Of a stretch of 64,000 nt of DNA, positions 36,076 through 49,321 are shown piece by piece; position 1 is the first letter of the stretch, and the number at the start of each line of letters is the position of its first letter. The DNA comes from Chrysoperla carnea (lineage: Eukaryota > Arthropoda > Insecta > Neuroptera > Chrysopidae). The stretch spans positions 137,537,960 through 137,601,959 of the forward strand of contig NC_058337.1 of the NCBI RefSeq assembly GCF_905475395.1. The letters run 5' to 3'. Both the position numbers and the translations under genes were made by a program. A model generated the notes under the pieces. That model searched no databases. It saw only the letters and a program-made list of their open reading frames with translations, and was not told where the DNA came from.

Positions 36076-36825
36076 CGTTTGTTAAAATTTTTAATTAGTT
36101 TAAATTAATATATCATAAAATATTTAAATATTTATAAAACATTATCTCAATTTCGTTCCGCATAAGAGCAAAAAACGAACAGAAGAGAACTGAACAGACC
36201 AAGCAGAATGATTCATAATACCCATTTTCCCATTTTCCCATTAATAAAAATAACCTACTTTAGAATATCGATTAATATACCTCACTAAACGTGTACGTGT
36301 TAAGACTACCAATCAACTAATATTTAATATAATAGCTCTCTCTTCAAGTACCAACTACCCACCTTGTAAAAATCATGGTGTTAACACGCTCACATCACCT
36401 CTATGTATAGTACACTTTTTGAAAATTAGCTGACAATTATTTTCTCATTCAAATGGCCCAGCCTGCACTTTATTTTCTCTCTGTTTTAGATAGTTTCTTC
36501 GCGATTGCGCAATAATATACTAGATTATTGTGGTAATACCAGACACAACTATAGTAGAAGTAAGAAACTGATCATCGACTGAGTATTGTGTATATGAAAT
36601 CTCCATTGGTACAGTATTAGACAAAAATTATACTTCATTTCACTACAAGTTCTACCGTGCATATAATCCAAAATTTTTTGACTGATTTTCTGACAAGAAA
36701 ACTGTGATGATTTGGATATTTTTCTTACTGCTTTGCTAATTTTTTATATTTGACAGGCCAAAATAATTCAATTATTTTCAATTTATAATTTATATAAATT
36801 TATATTGATAATGCGAAATACCACC

Positions 36826-37005
36826 AGTGAAGGGAAAATAGAACTATTGATAAGTTGTAGTACACGAGCGCTGTCTGCGAATGGGAAATAGAACTGTTGT
36901 TAAATTTTTGTACACAAGTACTATCTGTGAATGGGAAATAGAACTATTGTAAAACTTTAGAAAACAATCGTCACCTGTGAATGGGAAATCAAATTATTTT
37001 TAAAA
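36826..37005 (+). repeat. 50-bp tandem repeat, about 3.6 copies
   Basis: GAATGGGAAATAGAACTATTG recurs with a 50-base period at about 36829, 36879, 36929 and 36979 (last copy diverged). Spacers share GTACACRAGYRCTRTCTG. No coding content. Confidence 0.75.
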
Positions 37006-38384
37006 AAGTGGCGGACTTTCCAAATGTATTTTTGTAAACAAACCAAACTGATGACGTCATAGACTCTCTGTGGTACTATTTTCATTTGAGAATATATATT
37101 TTTCAAGCACACAATTTTATTAACAAATTCCACAGACTTCAGACCCAGACATAATGCCAATATTAATTGTTGGCTTCGTAATCTTTCATCTACTTTCATA
37201 TTTTCGACTGAAAGTATTTCGACTTAATCGAGAAAAATTTCAAAGAAAATCAGTAGGAAGTTGTAACCATCCAGCGCCTATTGTCTTCTGATGTTAGGTT
37301 TTATGATAGAAATATTTCAGGAAATGTGAATAAAAATAGAAAAAAAATTTTCGATTTTCCACGTTAACCGCGGATCTATCTCTAATTCGAGTCAAGACTG
37401 ACATATAAATTCTGTTCGGAGTTGGAAAGGGAAAATAGTACACTCTGTTCTGGGTCCTTGAATCAATCTTTCGAGCAATTTTGGATAATATTGCTTAGAA
37501 TTGACTAAATTAGTACATAGGAGTTAAAAGTAGGTTTGTACACACGGAATTTCATCAACCTCATTCTAGTCAAAGCTGAAATTTATTTCTTGCTCAGTAC
37601 CTACATCTTTGAATAAGATATCGCTTGGAGTCAACTCAATTTGTACATAGAAGTTAAAAATAGGCACAGTTTCCTTGTAGCTCAAATAGAACACCCAAGG
37701 AATACTTTTAACAACTAACTGATGGTGTTAATTTCACAATTTTACTTTAATATTACAACACATACGTTATGTTTGTTATTTGTTGTATGTACAAGAATAC
37801 AACAGACAACAGCAACAATAATGATAACAATGTCGATTAAATAGGTTGTTTGTTATATATATAAATAAACAAATATTTGTTGTTTTAATATGAAACAAAA
37901 GAAAATGTGTGTTATATTTAAAGAGTAGGACAAGTCTGTTGAGAATACCAGCCAGCAACATAGATAAATAGGTGTAGATACCATATATATTAGGTAGATA
38001 CACTACTGTTCAAAAAGTTTATTGTCCATAATATTAAATTACAACTTAAAAAAAGACCCGAAGTAAAATCAGGTTGATGGATTCGTACCTCCAAAATGGA
38101 CGATTAAACTTATTTCCAGTAACAATTTTGTTTTTTTAACGGTAATTTGATGTGTTTCAAGAAAATCTACTCAACCGTTTAAAAATCATTACCTCTTTTC
38201 TAGCTGTTTCTGGTACGAAATCCTTAACTCGAACTTGACAGATTGCTAAGGACACTCTTGGTTGTAGCTGGGAACACTCAAATTGGTTCATCCATTTACA
38301 AGCTACGATGCCACAAAATCGGGTCAAATCGATTTGTTTGTGATGTTCTCATTTGGATTTGGATTTTTGTTTGTTTAATCGACA

Positions 38385-39015
38385 TTGCTCTTAGCTATAT
38401 TTCATGAAAATCCGGCCCTTCGTTAGAAGATCGAAGAACGAATTCCATCAAGTAACTTTCAAAAAAAAAAAAAAGAAATCAAAATCGGCTCACCCGTTTA
38501 GGAGCTACGAAATGACAGACATGCACACAAGTACACCGACACGTTAAACTTAAGGTAGACAGTTAGAACAGTGTCTATTAGGTCCTTCATAAAATCGTTA
38601 AAGGGCCTCAATGACCAAATTTATGATATTGATTATCTACTTTCAGCCGTTCCCTTTTCTTTACAATAAATTAAACACTATTAAATTTTTCCCAAAATAA
38701 TTTGTCAACACTAGACTGGCTTTTAAACTTTTTTTGAAGGGTGTATCTATGAACATTTTATGGCAATTTTTGGAGCAACTAAGAATTTTATACGCTTTTA
38801 CTTTTTATCATATCAGTTTGTGATTGAGCCACATATAAGAGTTTAAGACTAAAATCTCAGTAACTACTCGTCCATTCACTCCAATTTTTTATCCTCGACA
38901 CAAAAAGAGGGTGTTATTTGTTAACACTTGTATCTTCGTATCTGTGTGTATGTTTGTGGCATCGAATCTTTAAACTAACGAACCGACTTCGATGTAGTTT
39001 GAAAGGAGACTTGTG
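38385..39015. repeat. Dispersed repeat R2, two facing copies
   Basis: Reverse copy at 38385-38560 (GCTCTTAGCTATATTTCATG, CCCGTTTAGGAGCTACGAAATGACAGACATGC, ACACGTTAAAC) and forward copy at 38900-39015 (GAGGGTGTTATTTGTTAACACTTG, TGGCATCGAATC, TAACGAACCGACTTCGATG). Confidence 0.45.
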
Positions 39016-39628
39016 AATGATCGTACCACTGTTGAACATACCAGGCATACACTTTCGATGTCCATGCCGTATCTCAATTTACGCTCGTCAACACTGTCTA
39101 ATAATATCCTTAAGTTGACTTATAATAGTTACTGATTTTGAATTGGTAGTGTACATATTATTAGCAACAACACATTATTGCTGAATCGAATTTAAATGGG
39201 AGTAGAACATAAAATAATACATAATGACGATGGTGTTAGAATGGTCGATACTACTCGATGCGATGCTGACAAAAGGTATGAGGATGTTCAGCTTTAGATG
39301 CTAAGAAATTGTATGAATCTACTGACTAGTATGAATGCACGTACAAATTTATCTATAGGCGAATTTAAATTTATCTACTTTTAATCACTTTTTAAACTGT
39401 TAGCCACCATGGATGTTCCCAAGCTTTTTTACCAAAAAGAGGAGGAGAAATATTTTGGCCTGGAGGCGAGAAGGCAAAAAATTTTTGGTTAAAAAATAAA
39501 AATAAAGCGGAGTTTGTGGCAAAAGCACTTACTTAGCCGACTAAATCAATGGTAAGTCGAAGTTCAAGGTATAAATGTCTGTAAAACATAGAACCAATCA
39601 GACGTTGTAAAAGGCGAAGATCCAACTA

Positions 39629-39953
39629 TTAAGGTAGTATGAGCGCCAAGGCAATTTTAGACTTAGGGTTGAAATTATTTGTACCTTATTTTCAACTTTG
39701 ATGAGGAATTTTATTCATGAATGTAGAAGGAAACTACTTCATGAATGTAGAAGGAAACTAAGAATACAATTTTTCGATATCTGCCTTGGTTTCGAAATAT
39801 CGAAAGCTTCAATACTTTGAAAATTACTCCAGATATCAAAAAATTTTATTCATACTTTTCGTTTTATATTATCATGTTGTAAAATAATTCACCATCAAAA
39901 TTGAAAATATATATAATATTTAATTTGTATCTCCACTAACGTGCTTATACAGA
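39629..39953. mobile_element. TTAA-type foldback repeat, copy 4
   Basis: TTAAGGTAGTATGAGCGCC starts a body that folds back on itself and ends near GTGCTTATAC. A 24-base segment (TTCATGAATGTAGAAGGAAACTAC) is duplicated in tandem at about 39713-39760. Confidence 0.5.
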
Positions 39954-41984
39954 AGTTGTTCTTAGAAAACTGAAGACCCAAAAAAGCCACAAAAATGCAA
40001 AACATCAAAATAAGCCACACCAAATTTATTAAATCTTTTAAGAAAAACGGAACCACCCTGTACGAATCAAATGAACGCTAAGTAATTTCTAGAATATTGT
40101 TGTATATACGTAGATATACTTAGTACATTCATATTATACATTAAAGTGAAGTAGAAACTCTAGAAAATGAGAGAGAAATGATAACGAACGTCGCCTGATA
40201 TCACAAACGACAAGTAATGAGTCCCCAGGATACACGTAGATTAGATGATACAGTAGCGTCCGTTTAAATATACGCATCAGTAGATAAATTTACGATTATA
40301 TTATTGGGTAATATGTTGTACCTTGGATTATTCTCAGATTCTTGAAAATGTTGATATCTACGAGATAGATATTGTACAGAGATGAAATTTACTTACTTTA
40401 TATAAGACAAGCAATCACAAGGATAATTATCTATGAATATTTCACTAAACAAAATGAAATTAAACTTTTTAGTATTTTAAAGTTGACTGTTTTGTATTTT
40501 AAACCACATTCTACCTAGACCAATACCTTTCGGTGGACAGCTTGCAATTCCATGTTTCAGTTTAAAACATAGCGTTACATTTTGAGGATTAAAGTTTGAA
40601 ACTGCGCATCGTAATGTACCTTGAATCGAAAAACGTAATGTACCATTGACACATAAAAGACGTATGTACTATCTGCTGTGACTTATTCAACTCGCCATTC
40701 AATAAAAACATCACTTGAAGTTGTTACTGTAAGCTCAAAGAAGGAATCACCTGCAAAATAAACTAGGAAATTTGAAGGTTTCAATGTTTCGGGCACAAAC
40801 ATAATACGAAAAACGTTGTTCGCAAAAGTTACCTTAAGAGATAACATGTTAAGGAAAATATCTTCAGGTACAATAGATGAAGCAATTGTGGGTTCAATAG
40901 GTCATAATATTTGGTGCATTATGATCTTGTACCATTGGTCACATATTTTTCAATAGCTTTTTAATATTTATATTTTTTTTAAAAATTACAAAGGGCTTGA
41001 GGTTTGTTAGATAAAAGATTAGAGATACATCCCTAGTAATCGAGTTTATAGGGTTTATGTTTACTAAATTACTAATAATAACAAAAATTTTCTTTTGGCT
41101 ATGTCCGACATAGTTGACGAAATTTTCGTAAATTTTTTATCTTTTGAATTTATGTATTTGTAAAAATTTTCGACTAACTTTTTATTTTTTATATTAATGT
41201 TTTGTACGAGCATTAATTTAAAAAATATAACTCTTTAATTTATAGAGAAGACTCTTTAATCTTTAAGAAGGTGAAGCAGCATTATCGAAAATGAAAAATT
41301 TCTATTTTTTAATGAATGATTACATGAAAATTCTTTGCCAAATACTTTATACGTTTGAGTTAGCAATTAATAACACATAAAAAATTTAGATATTTATTTT
41401 GCCTTAATATTACCAAATCTCGTCAACTCAAAGAATAAATTTTCACCATCATATTCTAAGACTCTTCTCTATTAAATATCAAAATTTGAACGACTGGTAC
41501 AACAGTCTCCCGTTCACATTTATATACATTGTATTATATAAGTGTATAGTCGTGTATGTATATACGCAAGGATTCAACAAGTTTTTTTCTTAAGAAAAAT
41601 TTAATTTAAATAGAGAAAAAAACGAAATGTCATGTTTTCTTTTTTAACTATAATTTTAAATATATATATTTTATTTGAATTCGTAAATGAATGTTTTAAA
41701 GGATGATTCATATGAATTAAGAAATCCAGCCCATCTATTATTTTGATTTTTCTTTATTTGTTGTACCTACTCACCTGCATACAGGATATCCCAAGAGTAA
41801 TTAATATTGCTTAGATGACTGTAAAATCGAAGTATTGGAATTCTTTTTTAGAATTTAGCATGTGGAAATTTTTTGAAAGTCAAAATCAAATATAACTTTG
41901 TTATTAATCACGGTCTTCTTAAACTGAACAAAGATTTATTCGACCAATTCGTTTATATTGGTTTGTTACTTTATGCAAATATTT

Positions 41985-42606
41985 CAAACTTTTTTGAAAA
42001 TGAAGTTCCAATCATTAAATTAACCTGATTTTTATACTTTTGGATCAAAATTATCCACTTAATTTCATCAAATTCCAAAATAAAAGTTTTTTTGCGATAT
42101 TCTCAATTTTTTCAAAGGGGTAAAAAATTTTCCAAAAATTTCCAAAAATTCAAAAATTTTGTTTATCACCAATTTCGATAAAACTCAGTATATAAGGTTT
42201 AATTTTACCCAAAAAGTGCAAAAATCGGGTGCATTTGATCACTAGTCGAATAGTTTTTGAGATACGGACTAAAATCGATCCAAATATTGCGATATCTCAG
42301 AAACTCTACATCCAATCATTAAGTTAACAGGATTTTTAAAATTTTTGGATCGAAAATACCCTATCCACCGAGTTTCATCAAATTTTTTTGAGTTTTTCTC
42401 GATTTTTTTAAAGGGGTACGTACTCCTTAAAAAAATTGCAAAAAATCGAGAAATTTGGTTTATCCCCAATTTCGATAAAACTCAGTATATAAGGTAATTT
42501 TGATCCAAAAAGTACAAAAATCGGGTGCATTTGTTGACTGGTCGAATAGTTTTTGAGATACGGACTAAAATCGATACAAATATTGCGATATCTCACAAAC
42601 TTCGCG
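41985..42606 (-). repeat. Third locus of the ~305-bp tandem unit, reverse orientation
   Basis: Two and a part units on the minus strand; the AATCATTAARTTAAC landmark recurs at 42012 and 42314, a ~302-base period. It shares the TTTGAGATACGGACTAAAATCG and GGGTGCATTTG segments with the other two loci. The leader is missing here. Confidence 0.65.
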
Positions 42607-43714
42607 TTGTAACTTATTATAGGTGAAATAATTTTTTAAATCGGTTTAGTAGTTAATTGAAAAATGATTAATTTTCCTACAAACTATCATCTTATTTTCA
42701 CGACAAAAATTACAGAGTTTCATATAAACTTTCATCCTCAATTTCACCCTCTTAAAGCATGAATTTTTATGAAAAAAGTAAAATAAACTTTTGTCTCAAG
42801 CCATGAGCTCATATATCAAGTTTTACATGTCTTACTTTAAAAATGCCATAGTTTCTTATAAACTTTCACCCCTTTGAAAAATGAATTTTTTGAAAAAAGT
42901 CATAAAGGAAACTATTGTTTTTTGTGGGAGAAGTGGCAAATTTTCTAGTGCCAACTATAGGAACATTACTTAGCCGTCTATGAAAGCTATAATAATAAAA
43001 TTGAATTTCTTTTTTTTTTTTACAAATCTATATTATTAGATAAATTGAAGAATAAAACTAACTGCTAACAGACAATTTAAGTTTCTAAGAGAGAAAATAT
43101 ATCGGAATAGAAAATACCAAACAAAGTTCGTCGAACATACGAACATACGAACAACGAACCAATAATAATATAAATTAAAGAAATAGATATGATCCACTAC
43201 GTTTAACTAAGTTTATGAAACGTGTTAATAGAACTTTGACTTGTGTTAGTTGGTTGTGTCTTAAAACTTTATGGCCGTTAAAGTCACACAAGAATGAAAA
43301 ACTTTATAATTCTTTTTTTTTGTTTTTTTTTTTTTTTTTACAAACAAATAATAATAGTTTTACCTGATGTCTTTATATTTTTTTTTAAATTTAGTTTTTC
43401 TCTATTTTAATCAAAAAAGTTTCTTTATTATATAATAATAATAAAGTTGGGTTTTTTTTTGTGTGTTCCCAAAATACCAACTATAACAGAAATAAAACAT
43501 ACTTTTATTTGAATGTAAAAAAAATTTTGAAATTAAAAAAAAGTAATAGTGACCTATATATATTTTTTTAAGGTAACTCGGTTACAGGCGTAATATGTGT
43601 AACACAAATTTTCTTTTTGGAATTATGTTCCTTGTACACGTAAGATGGATGGAGGCTAGACAAAAAAAGTTGTCTAGTAGTTTTTTTTATCTCGAACTAT
43701 TAAGAGTATTCTCA

Positions 43715-43780
43715 TAGAGGATATGGTCTTGTGGTTACGGTACTCGCTTCTCAAGCGGAAGGTCGTTTGGATGAATTCCA
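43715..43780 (+). mobile_element. tRNA-like SINE head (Glu-like)
   Basis: ATATGGTCTTGTGGTTACGG resembles a tRNA-Glu D arm and A box. The next hairpin has a TTCTCAA loop (CTC in anticodon position). The B box is damaged (TTTGGATGAATTCC). Confidence 0.4.
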
Positions 43781-43799
43781 TCTAGATCGATATATTTGT

Positions 43800-44275
43800 A
43801 TACATGTATATTTGAAATATATCAAAGTATATAAATATTATCGAAGATAATAAATGAGAACTCTAGGATATTTCGAAATAAATTTCGATTTTTGCCCCAA
43901 TTTGCAAAGAGTAACATTCATAATAAGAATAATCACGACTAGCTAATAGTCGAAATACGTATTTATAAAATACAAAAAACAGATCTAGGAAATTGGGGCA
44001 AAAATCGAAATTTATATCAAAGTATATTAAGTTTAGTACCAAGTTTGTAACGCTTAAAAATATTGATGCTACGAACAAAATATGGTACGGGTGTTCATAT
44101 AATCAGTAATCACCTAATTAGAGAAAGAAAAAAACTTTAAATACAAAAAATGTTCCTTATAAAAAGCTTTTTAGTAAAGCAGACGTTAAAAAACGATTGC
44201 GTCCACACTGTTTATACATGGTATTTCAACAATTATCTCAGTCAACTGTTTGTTTTTACTTATTTTTATTTTATT
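43800..44275 (-). repeat. Dispersed repeat R1, copy 3, split by an insertion
   Basis: Matches copy 1 in reverse (AACGCTTAAAAATATTGATGC near 44050; TTGAAATACCATG complement near 44220). The match is interrupted at about 43837 and resumes at about 44012, with ATATCAAAGTATAT on both sides of the insert. Confidence 0.6.
43838..44010. mobile_element. Short inverted-repeat element inserted in R1 copy 3
   Basis: The inner ends are inverted repeats, CGATTTTTGCCCCAATTT and AAATTGGGGCAAAAATCG. A related sequence with ATAATAAGAGTAATTACGATTAGC and GATCTAGGAAATCGGGGCAAAA lies at 35645-35830. The host segment ATATCAAAGTATAT is duplicated at the insertion. Confidence 0.5.
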
Positions 44276-44571
44276 TTTAGTTCAATCACTTTTGATTCCG
44301 ATCCTTGGTAACATCTGATGACTGTTCATTGATCGCTTTTCTCATAAAATTTAAAAAAAAGGCTCCATACTAAGCTAACTTAGTTAAAACGATTCGAGCA
44401 ATAACAATTTCGTACAAAAACAGTTCGATCAAAACAACTAAGTAAAAAATAGACTTGGTACCAAAACAACTCCGGCAAAGATAGTTTGAGACAAAACAAC
44501 TACGAATGTATCTCTATTTTTGATTATGAATAACTCAAAATAGCTTAGTTTAATGTAGAACAGTTAGCTAT

Positions 44572-44900
44572 TTACAGCACAGGGTTAATGCTAGTCAAAA
44601 ATTCCACATAATTTTTTTGAGCTCCGTTGATCAGCGAATGAAAGCAATCACAGGATTGAGCCAAGTGCCAAAAAAATCGCAACTCTCATACCAACTCGAC
44701 CCCATTAAACTCAAGATCAACTCGTGAATCAGCGAGTAAAAGTTTAATAACTTCATACTTCATCGAAGTATGAGTCATTCCCAAAATGGTCACACCATGT
44801 AATTGAGGTCCATGCGGATTGAGGGAAAAAATTTTGGCAGGCGTGCCGATAGAATGGGGTAGTAGTTCTGCATTGGCAGCCACGGATTGAATAACCTTGT
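44572..44900 (-). pseudogene. Ankyrin-repeat fragment with an internal stop
   Basis: The minus strand encodes LHGVTILGMTHTSMKYEV-IKLLLADSRVDLEFNG, a good ankyrin-repeat match (G-x-T-x-L at the first turn, then x-EVIKLLL, then a hairpin like DPRVD). The frame runs on after a TGA at 44686-44688 into WHLAQSCDCFHSLINGAQ-KNYVEFL, another ankyrin-like helix pair, and stops at 44572. An AG at the left of the coding match (TTTCAATACAAG) and GTATGAG over the TGA could instead be splice sites, making 44690-44898 an internal exon. No other exon was recognised nearby, so a dead fragment is the simpler reading. Confidence 0.45.
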
Positions 44901-45349
44901 ATTGAAATTAAAAAAATATAATTTGAATATTCAAGCTCTGTTTCTTTCATGTTTCCAAAAAATAAAAAAATATTTGTCTTTTCCCCATATTACCTACATT
45001 TGTGTGGGCGTGTAAGTGTTTTACTAAAAGAAATAATATATACGTTTCGCTGTAGTATTTTTAACACACCGTTTCATAAATTTAAAATGAAGTTAATTTA
45101 GAAAAGGCACAAGCAAGGTTAGTTCGTGATGTTCATTACTGTACCATTTTAAAAACAAATTATATTATAATTTATGAGATTTGACAGAGAAAATTAAATT
45201 TTGTGAAATATTTAAACATTTTATTTGCTAAATTACGTTTAAATTATGGGTCTAGGGTCCGACGTAGTATTTGTGATACCTTTCAAAACGATTGAAATGG
45301 CATAAGAGCTAGAAAGAACAGAAATGTTTGATTTCTCGACACCTTCTTG

Positions 45350-45740
45350 AATTGTCGTCAATTTTGGTTTGATACGTAAAAATTTCCAGCCCCCCTGGGA
45401 GAAAAGTTCCTAAATTTGAAAATTTTCACAAAGGAACATTTTTGTATATAACATTTTTCAAAGGTAAATTCAGAAATTTAGTTATAATTTTTTTGGCATT
45501 TCTGATTTGAACCACGAAAAAATATTTTGAAGAAACGATGTTTGCTTTTTTATTAGGATCTACTTTTTTAAAGTGTTTTTTTTTTTTCTCTTATAAGTAA
45601 GGATATAAACTTTAACTTATCTTTGAAGGACAAAAAATTTCCAGTCTTCTTGAGAGACAGTTCCCAAATCCGAAAATTTTGTCTGCGGAAAAGTTGTAGA
45701 ACCTTGACAACCGTTTCTTAAAGTTCTAGTTTTTATCAAA
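45350..45740 (+). repeat. Diverged direct repeat, two units
   Basis: AAAAATTTCCAGCCCCCCTGGGAGAAAAGTTCC near 45380 resembles AAAAAATTTCCAGTCTTCTTGAGAGACAGTTCCC near 45630. Both are followed by AAATTYGAAAATTTT and a GGAAMAKT-like segment. Confidence 0.4.
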
Positions 45741-47294
45741 TATCACAACTGATTCTTGACCTATCACTGCATGTACATATAATATTCTTCCCCCAATTTT
45801 TTTCCTTACCTGAAGGTTTAAAAATAAAGTGCCTATTTTATATGTGACTTATTACAAGGGAGTTTTTTTTCCCATTTCGACTTGATTTGATCAATTTTTC
45901 GTTTTTTTGTTTAAAATGCCGCACATGTGGAAGCGTAACTTTTAGTTAAAATGTAAGAAAGAGACAAATTGTGTTTTATCCCTCAAAACAACACAAGCTA
46001 CTGCGAGACTTGCTTGCTACAAGGCCCCTCTGGGCATTTTTATTAAAAAAATCATTGTAGGCAGAAGTCAGGAGAATGAGTTAAACTGAAAATCAAAAAA
46101 TTAAATTACTTGTGATTGCTTAGAATACAAGATGTTTTTGAATAATTGATTAATTAACCAATGGCACGCTAAGGTATGTGTAATATGTATGTAGCAAAAG
46201 TAAAACATGTCAGAGACCAATCTAGGTAAAGAACCAACCCTCACAAAAAAAGATAATTCTATCCTACTTTTATTCCTTTTTGAGATGAGCCATTTCCACT
46301 TGCAGCATTACCTATCCAGGTTCTGTACCATAATGTTTATTACTTCTGGCAGTATCAGAAAAGCAATTAATATTTCCTTTCAGAGAAAATAATGATGTAT
46401 AAAATGACTTAACAGTGTTCATTTTTCCAACAGAAGAAAAAAATTCTGGGAAAAATACATATATAAAAAAAATAAATAAGAATACATTCAAAGTAATTTA
46501 TCATAAACTTTTCCTAGAAGATGTTATAAAGTTACTTAGTTGAAAAATACACTTTTCATCATCATACATACAAGATAATACGATTAAGTAAGTGTATTGG
46601 TTAAAAGAAAATCATCTTCTCCAAGATGCATAGCATACCAAGTGTCTCATACTAAACAATCCAGCTAAGTATTGTTTCAGCGACCGAAGGGCTCTTGGAA
46701 AAACTGGCCTTAGTAATAGTTGTTAGTTTAACAGTTTTTAACTTGTGATAGTTATAAATAAAGTACCGACATTTTCTGGTAGACCAGAAGCATATTTGAA
46801 ACCCTACATGTACTTTACTACCTTTTTCGGGAATTACTTCTGCTCTTTTCTTATCTGGTATGATTGATCACATCTCCATGAGGCATGTACCATGCACTAC
46901 CTACTTCAGCCCTTCATAACTATTAATTAACTTTTGTTGTGTTGAGAATTAGTTAAACAATCGCCCTTATTAGCTCATCCTTTACCGCCTTTACCAGCTT
47001 TTCCCGTAAACCATATCATTTCGAGGGATATTTTGGTGCAAAAGTTTATCTCTACTTGTTTCTGAGTAAATTTTGAAATTTTAAGATTTTCTCTATCTTC
47101 ATATGAGTCTACACAGAATTTGGTTTTTAAAAGATGTTTTGCTATAAAAAAATGTTTGATATTTTATAAAAAACAACTTTCTCATTTAAAGTTTTCCTCT
47201 ATCTCTTATCATTCGTGATCATAATTTGGTCGTGGAGCAAAATTCGCCAAAAGAAAGCACTTATTACCACATTATTGTTGTTATGGCGGGATAC

Positions 47295-47375
47295 CGCGAA
47301 CGGAATCAGTAACGCTTTAATCAACTGAGACTACCAACGGGATTAGTAACACTTTAACCAACTGACAAACTCTCA
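47295..47375 (+). repeat. Tandem duplication of about 38 bp
   Basis: GAATCAGTAACGCTTTAATCAACTGAG is followed by GATTAGTAACACTTTAACCAACTGAC, diverged copies of one unit. Confidence 0.5.
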
Positions 47376-49321
47376 TCTAACTTTGAAGTTTATTGTTATG
47401 TCTAACATTGATGTGACAAAAGCTGTTGTTTTCCCCAAGTAATCGAGTTGTTGCTTTTTTTAGCGAAGTCAGCCAACGAAAGGCAAGGCCAGACGAGACA
47501 CTACAAATATTACAACCATATTCTCGTATCTTTCCAGACTTCGTGCTAATTTAAAGCTTGTAGAGGAAAACTTAAAAGAACAGCATTAATCAGACCTTGT
47601 TTTTTTTACAAATCATTTTGTTAAAAAAATCTTCAGCTTGATTCTACAAAATGAGATACTTGGTATGTATACAGATACTCACTTAATGTAGCTCACATAT
47701 TGAGAGATATCGTCAAAGTAAAAGTAAGAGATTAGCAAACAATCTCAGTGATGTTTCTGTATGTGGCTTTGGTTTGGTTATTTTCATCGACATAATGATA
47801 GTTATGTATTGACAGTATATAATAGATTAGATTACTTATTATTATAAAATATAATATATCTTAGAAAAAAGAATCGAAAAAAAACATACCAAATACACAC
47901 AACTTGTAACTCAAGTAAAACATTCAGCTTATAGTGTTTCATGGTACAGGATTATTCGAAATAATAACGGCACGATATTCCTCAAAATCTTAGTAAGAGT
48001 AGTTACTTCAAAAACTTTATAAACACATGAAAACGTAAATTTCTTTGAAAAAAAATATTTAAATCTAGAATATGGTATAAAAAATTCCTGTAACAGAAAC
48101 ATGCAATGGTTTGCCTGTAAATAGACAGCCATAAAAATCAAATTTTGTAACTTTTTACGAAAAAAAATTGTATTTTTAGTTTTTTCAAAAACAGAACCAC
48201 ATTTACCAGTCTTCAGCCTACATGTATTCTGATCAAATATCCTCATTTCAATCTAGAGTACTAGACACTCTAGGTATTACATCTTATCCTATCTATATCT
48301 ATATTTTAACTGTTACAAAGAATCTTCGAATTTTTATTCTTAAATTGCTGTTGTAGAAAAATTTTGAAATAATTCAGTACAATATAAAAAAAAATTAGCT
48401 TCATGAAACAAAATAAAAACCACTTGAAAAACTTTTATGATATATAAAAGAATAACAACTTTTTATGTAACCGGATATTTTCAACCACCTCTTAAACTAG
48501 CCATCAATCGTTCATTCTTGACATTTTCTTCTCTGATCGAACATTATTTGTCAAGTAGATCGTTCGAATCTAACCTATTTCTTCATATTGTTTTATATAT
48601 TTTTAATATTCCGTATCAAAACGATGAAAAAGCAACTCTTTGCTGATAAATCTACATACATCCGGATAAATTCGAAAAACTATAAAAAAATTTCTCTAGG
48701 TATGGGAATGCCAAGTGAATAAATATTAGGAATATTTTTTGAGGATAAGGACGTAGATTTTAATTGATGGTAATTAGGTTGGTTTTTAAAATGAACTGAT
48801 CGAGTAATATTTATGGAACCCTCAACATGCGAGTCGCTGTCGCACTTTTTGCTTGCTTTATTACGTAATGGACTGTATACTATTATTGTTATACAGCTCA
48901 GTTGATGATCACTTTATTCGAAACACGACAGTGATAAAAAAATTCGTCAATAGTTTGATGTATTACATTACCGAAGAAGTTTTAACGAAAACCAAAAATG
49001 TCACCAACTAGAAAGGGTAATAATATAAATAATCTAAGTTCATGTAAAAAATGACCATACAACAAAACTTTTCGTTTCGAAGGGAGAAAATTAGCTCCCC
49101 TCAGACCTGAACTTATTAAGCATTCAGTTGTGGGAGCATGTATAAATGCCCAAAAATATTATTGATTTTGGGAAATTTTGTCCAAAAATTCTAAATTGCC
49201 GTCCTCTATGCCAAAACATTTGTTATTAACCCTCTCTTCCGTGGCTGAAAACTGATTACGTCCTTGGGTAGACACATGTCAAAGCCTATGTAAGCAAATT
49301 CAGAAGAATCTTGACAATCGG

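Larger units (their letters stand above)
37005..41985. other. Intergenic, repeats only
   Basis: R2 copies at 38.4-39.0 kb and a TTAA foldback at 39.6-39.95 kb. The remainder is AT-rich without coding signal. Confidence 0.45.
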
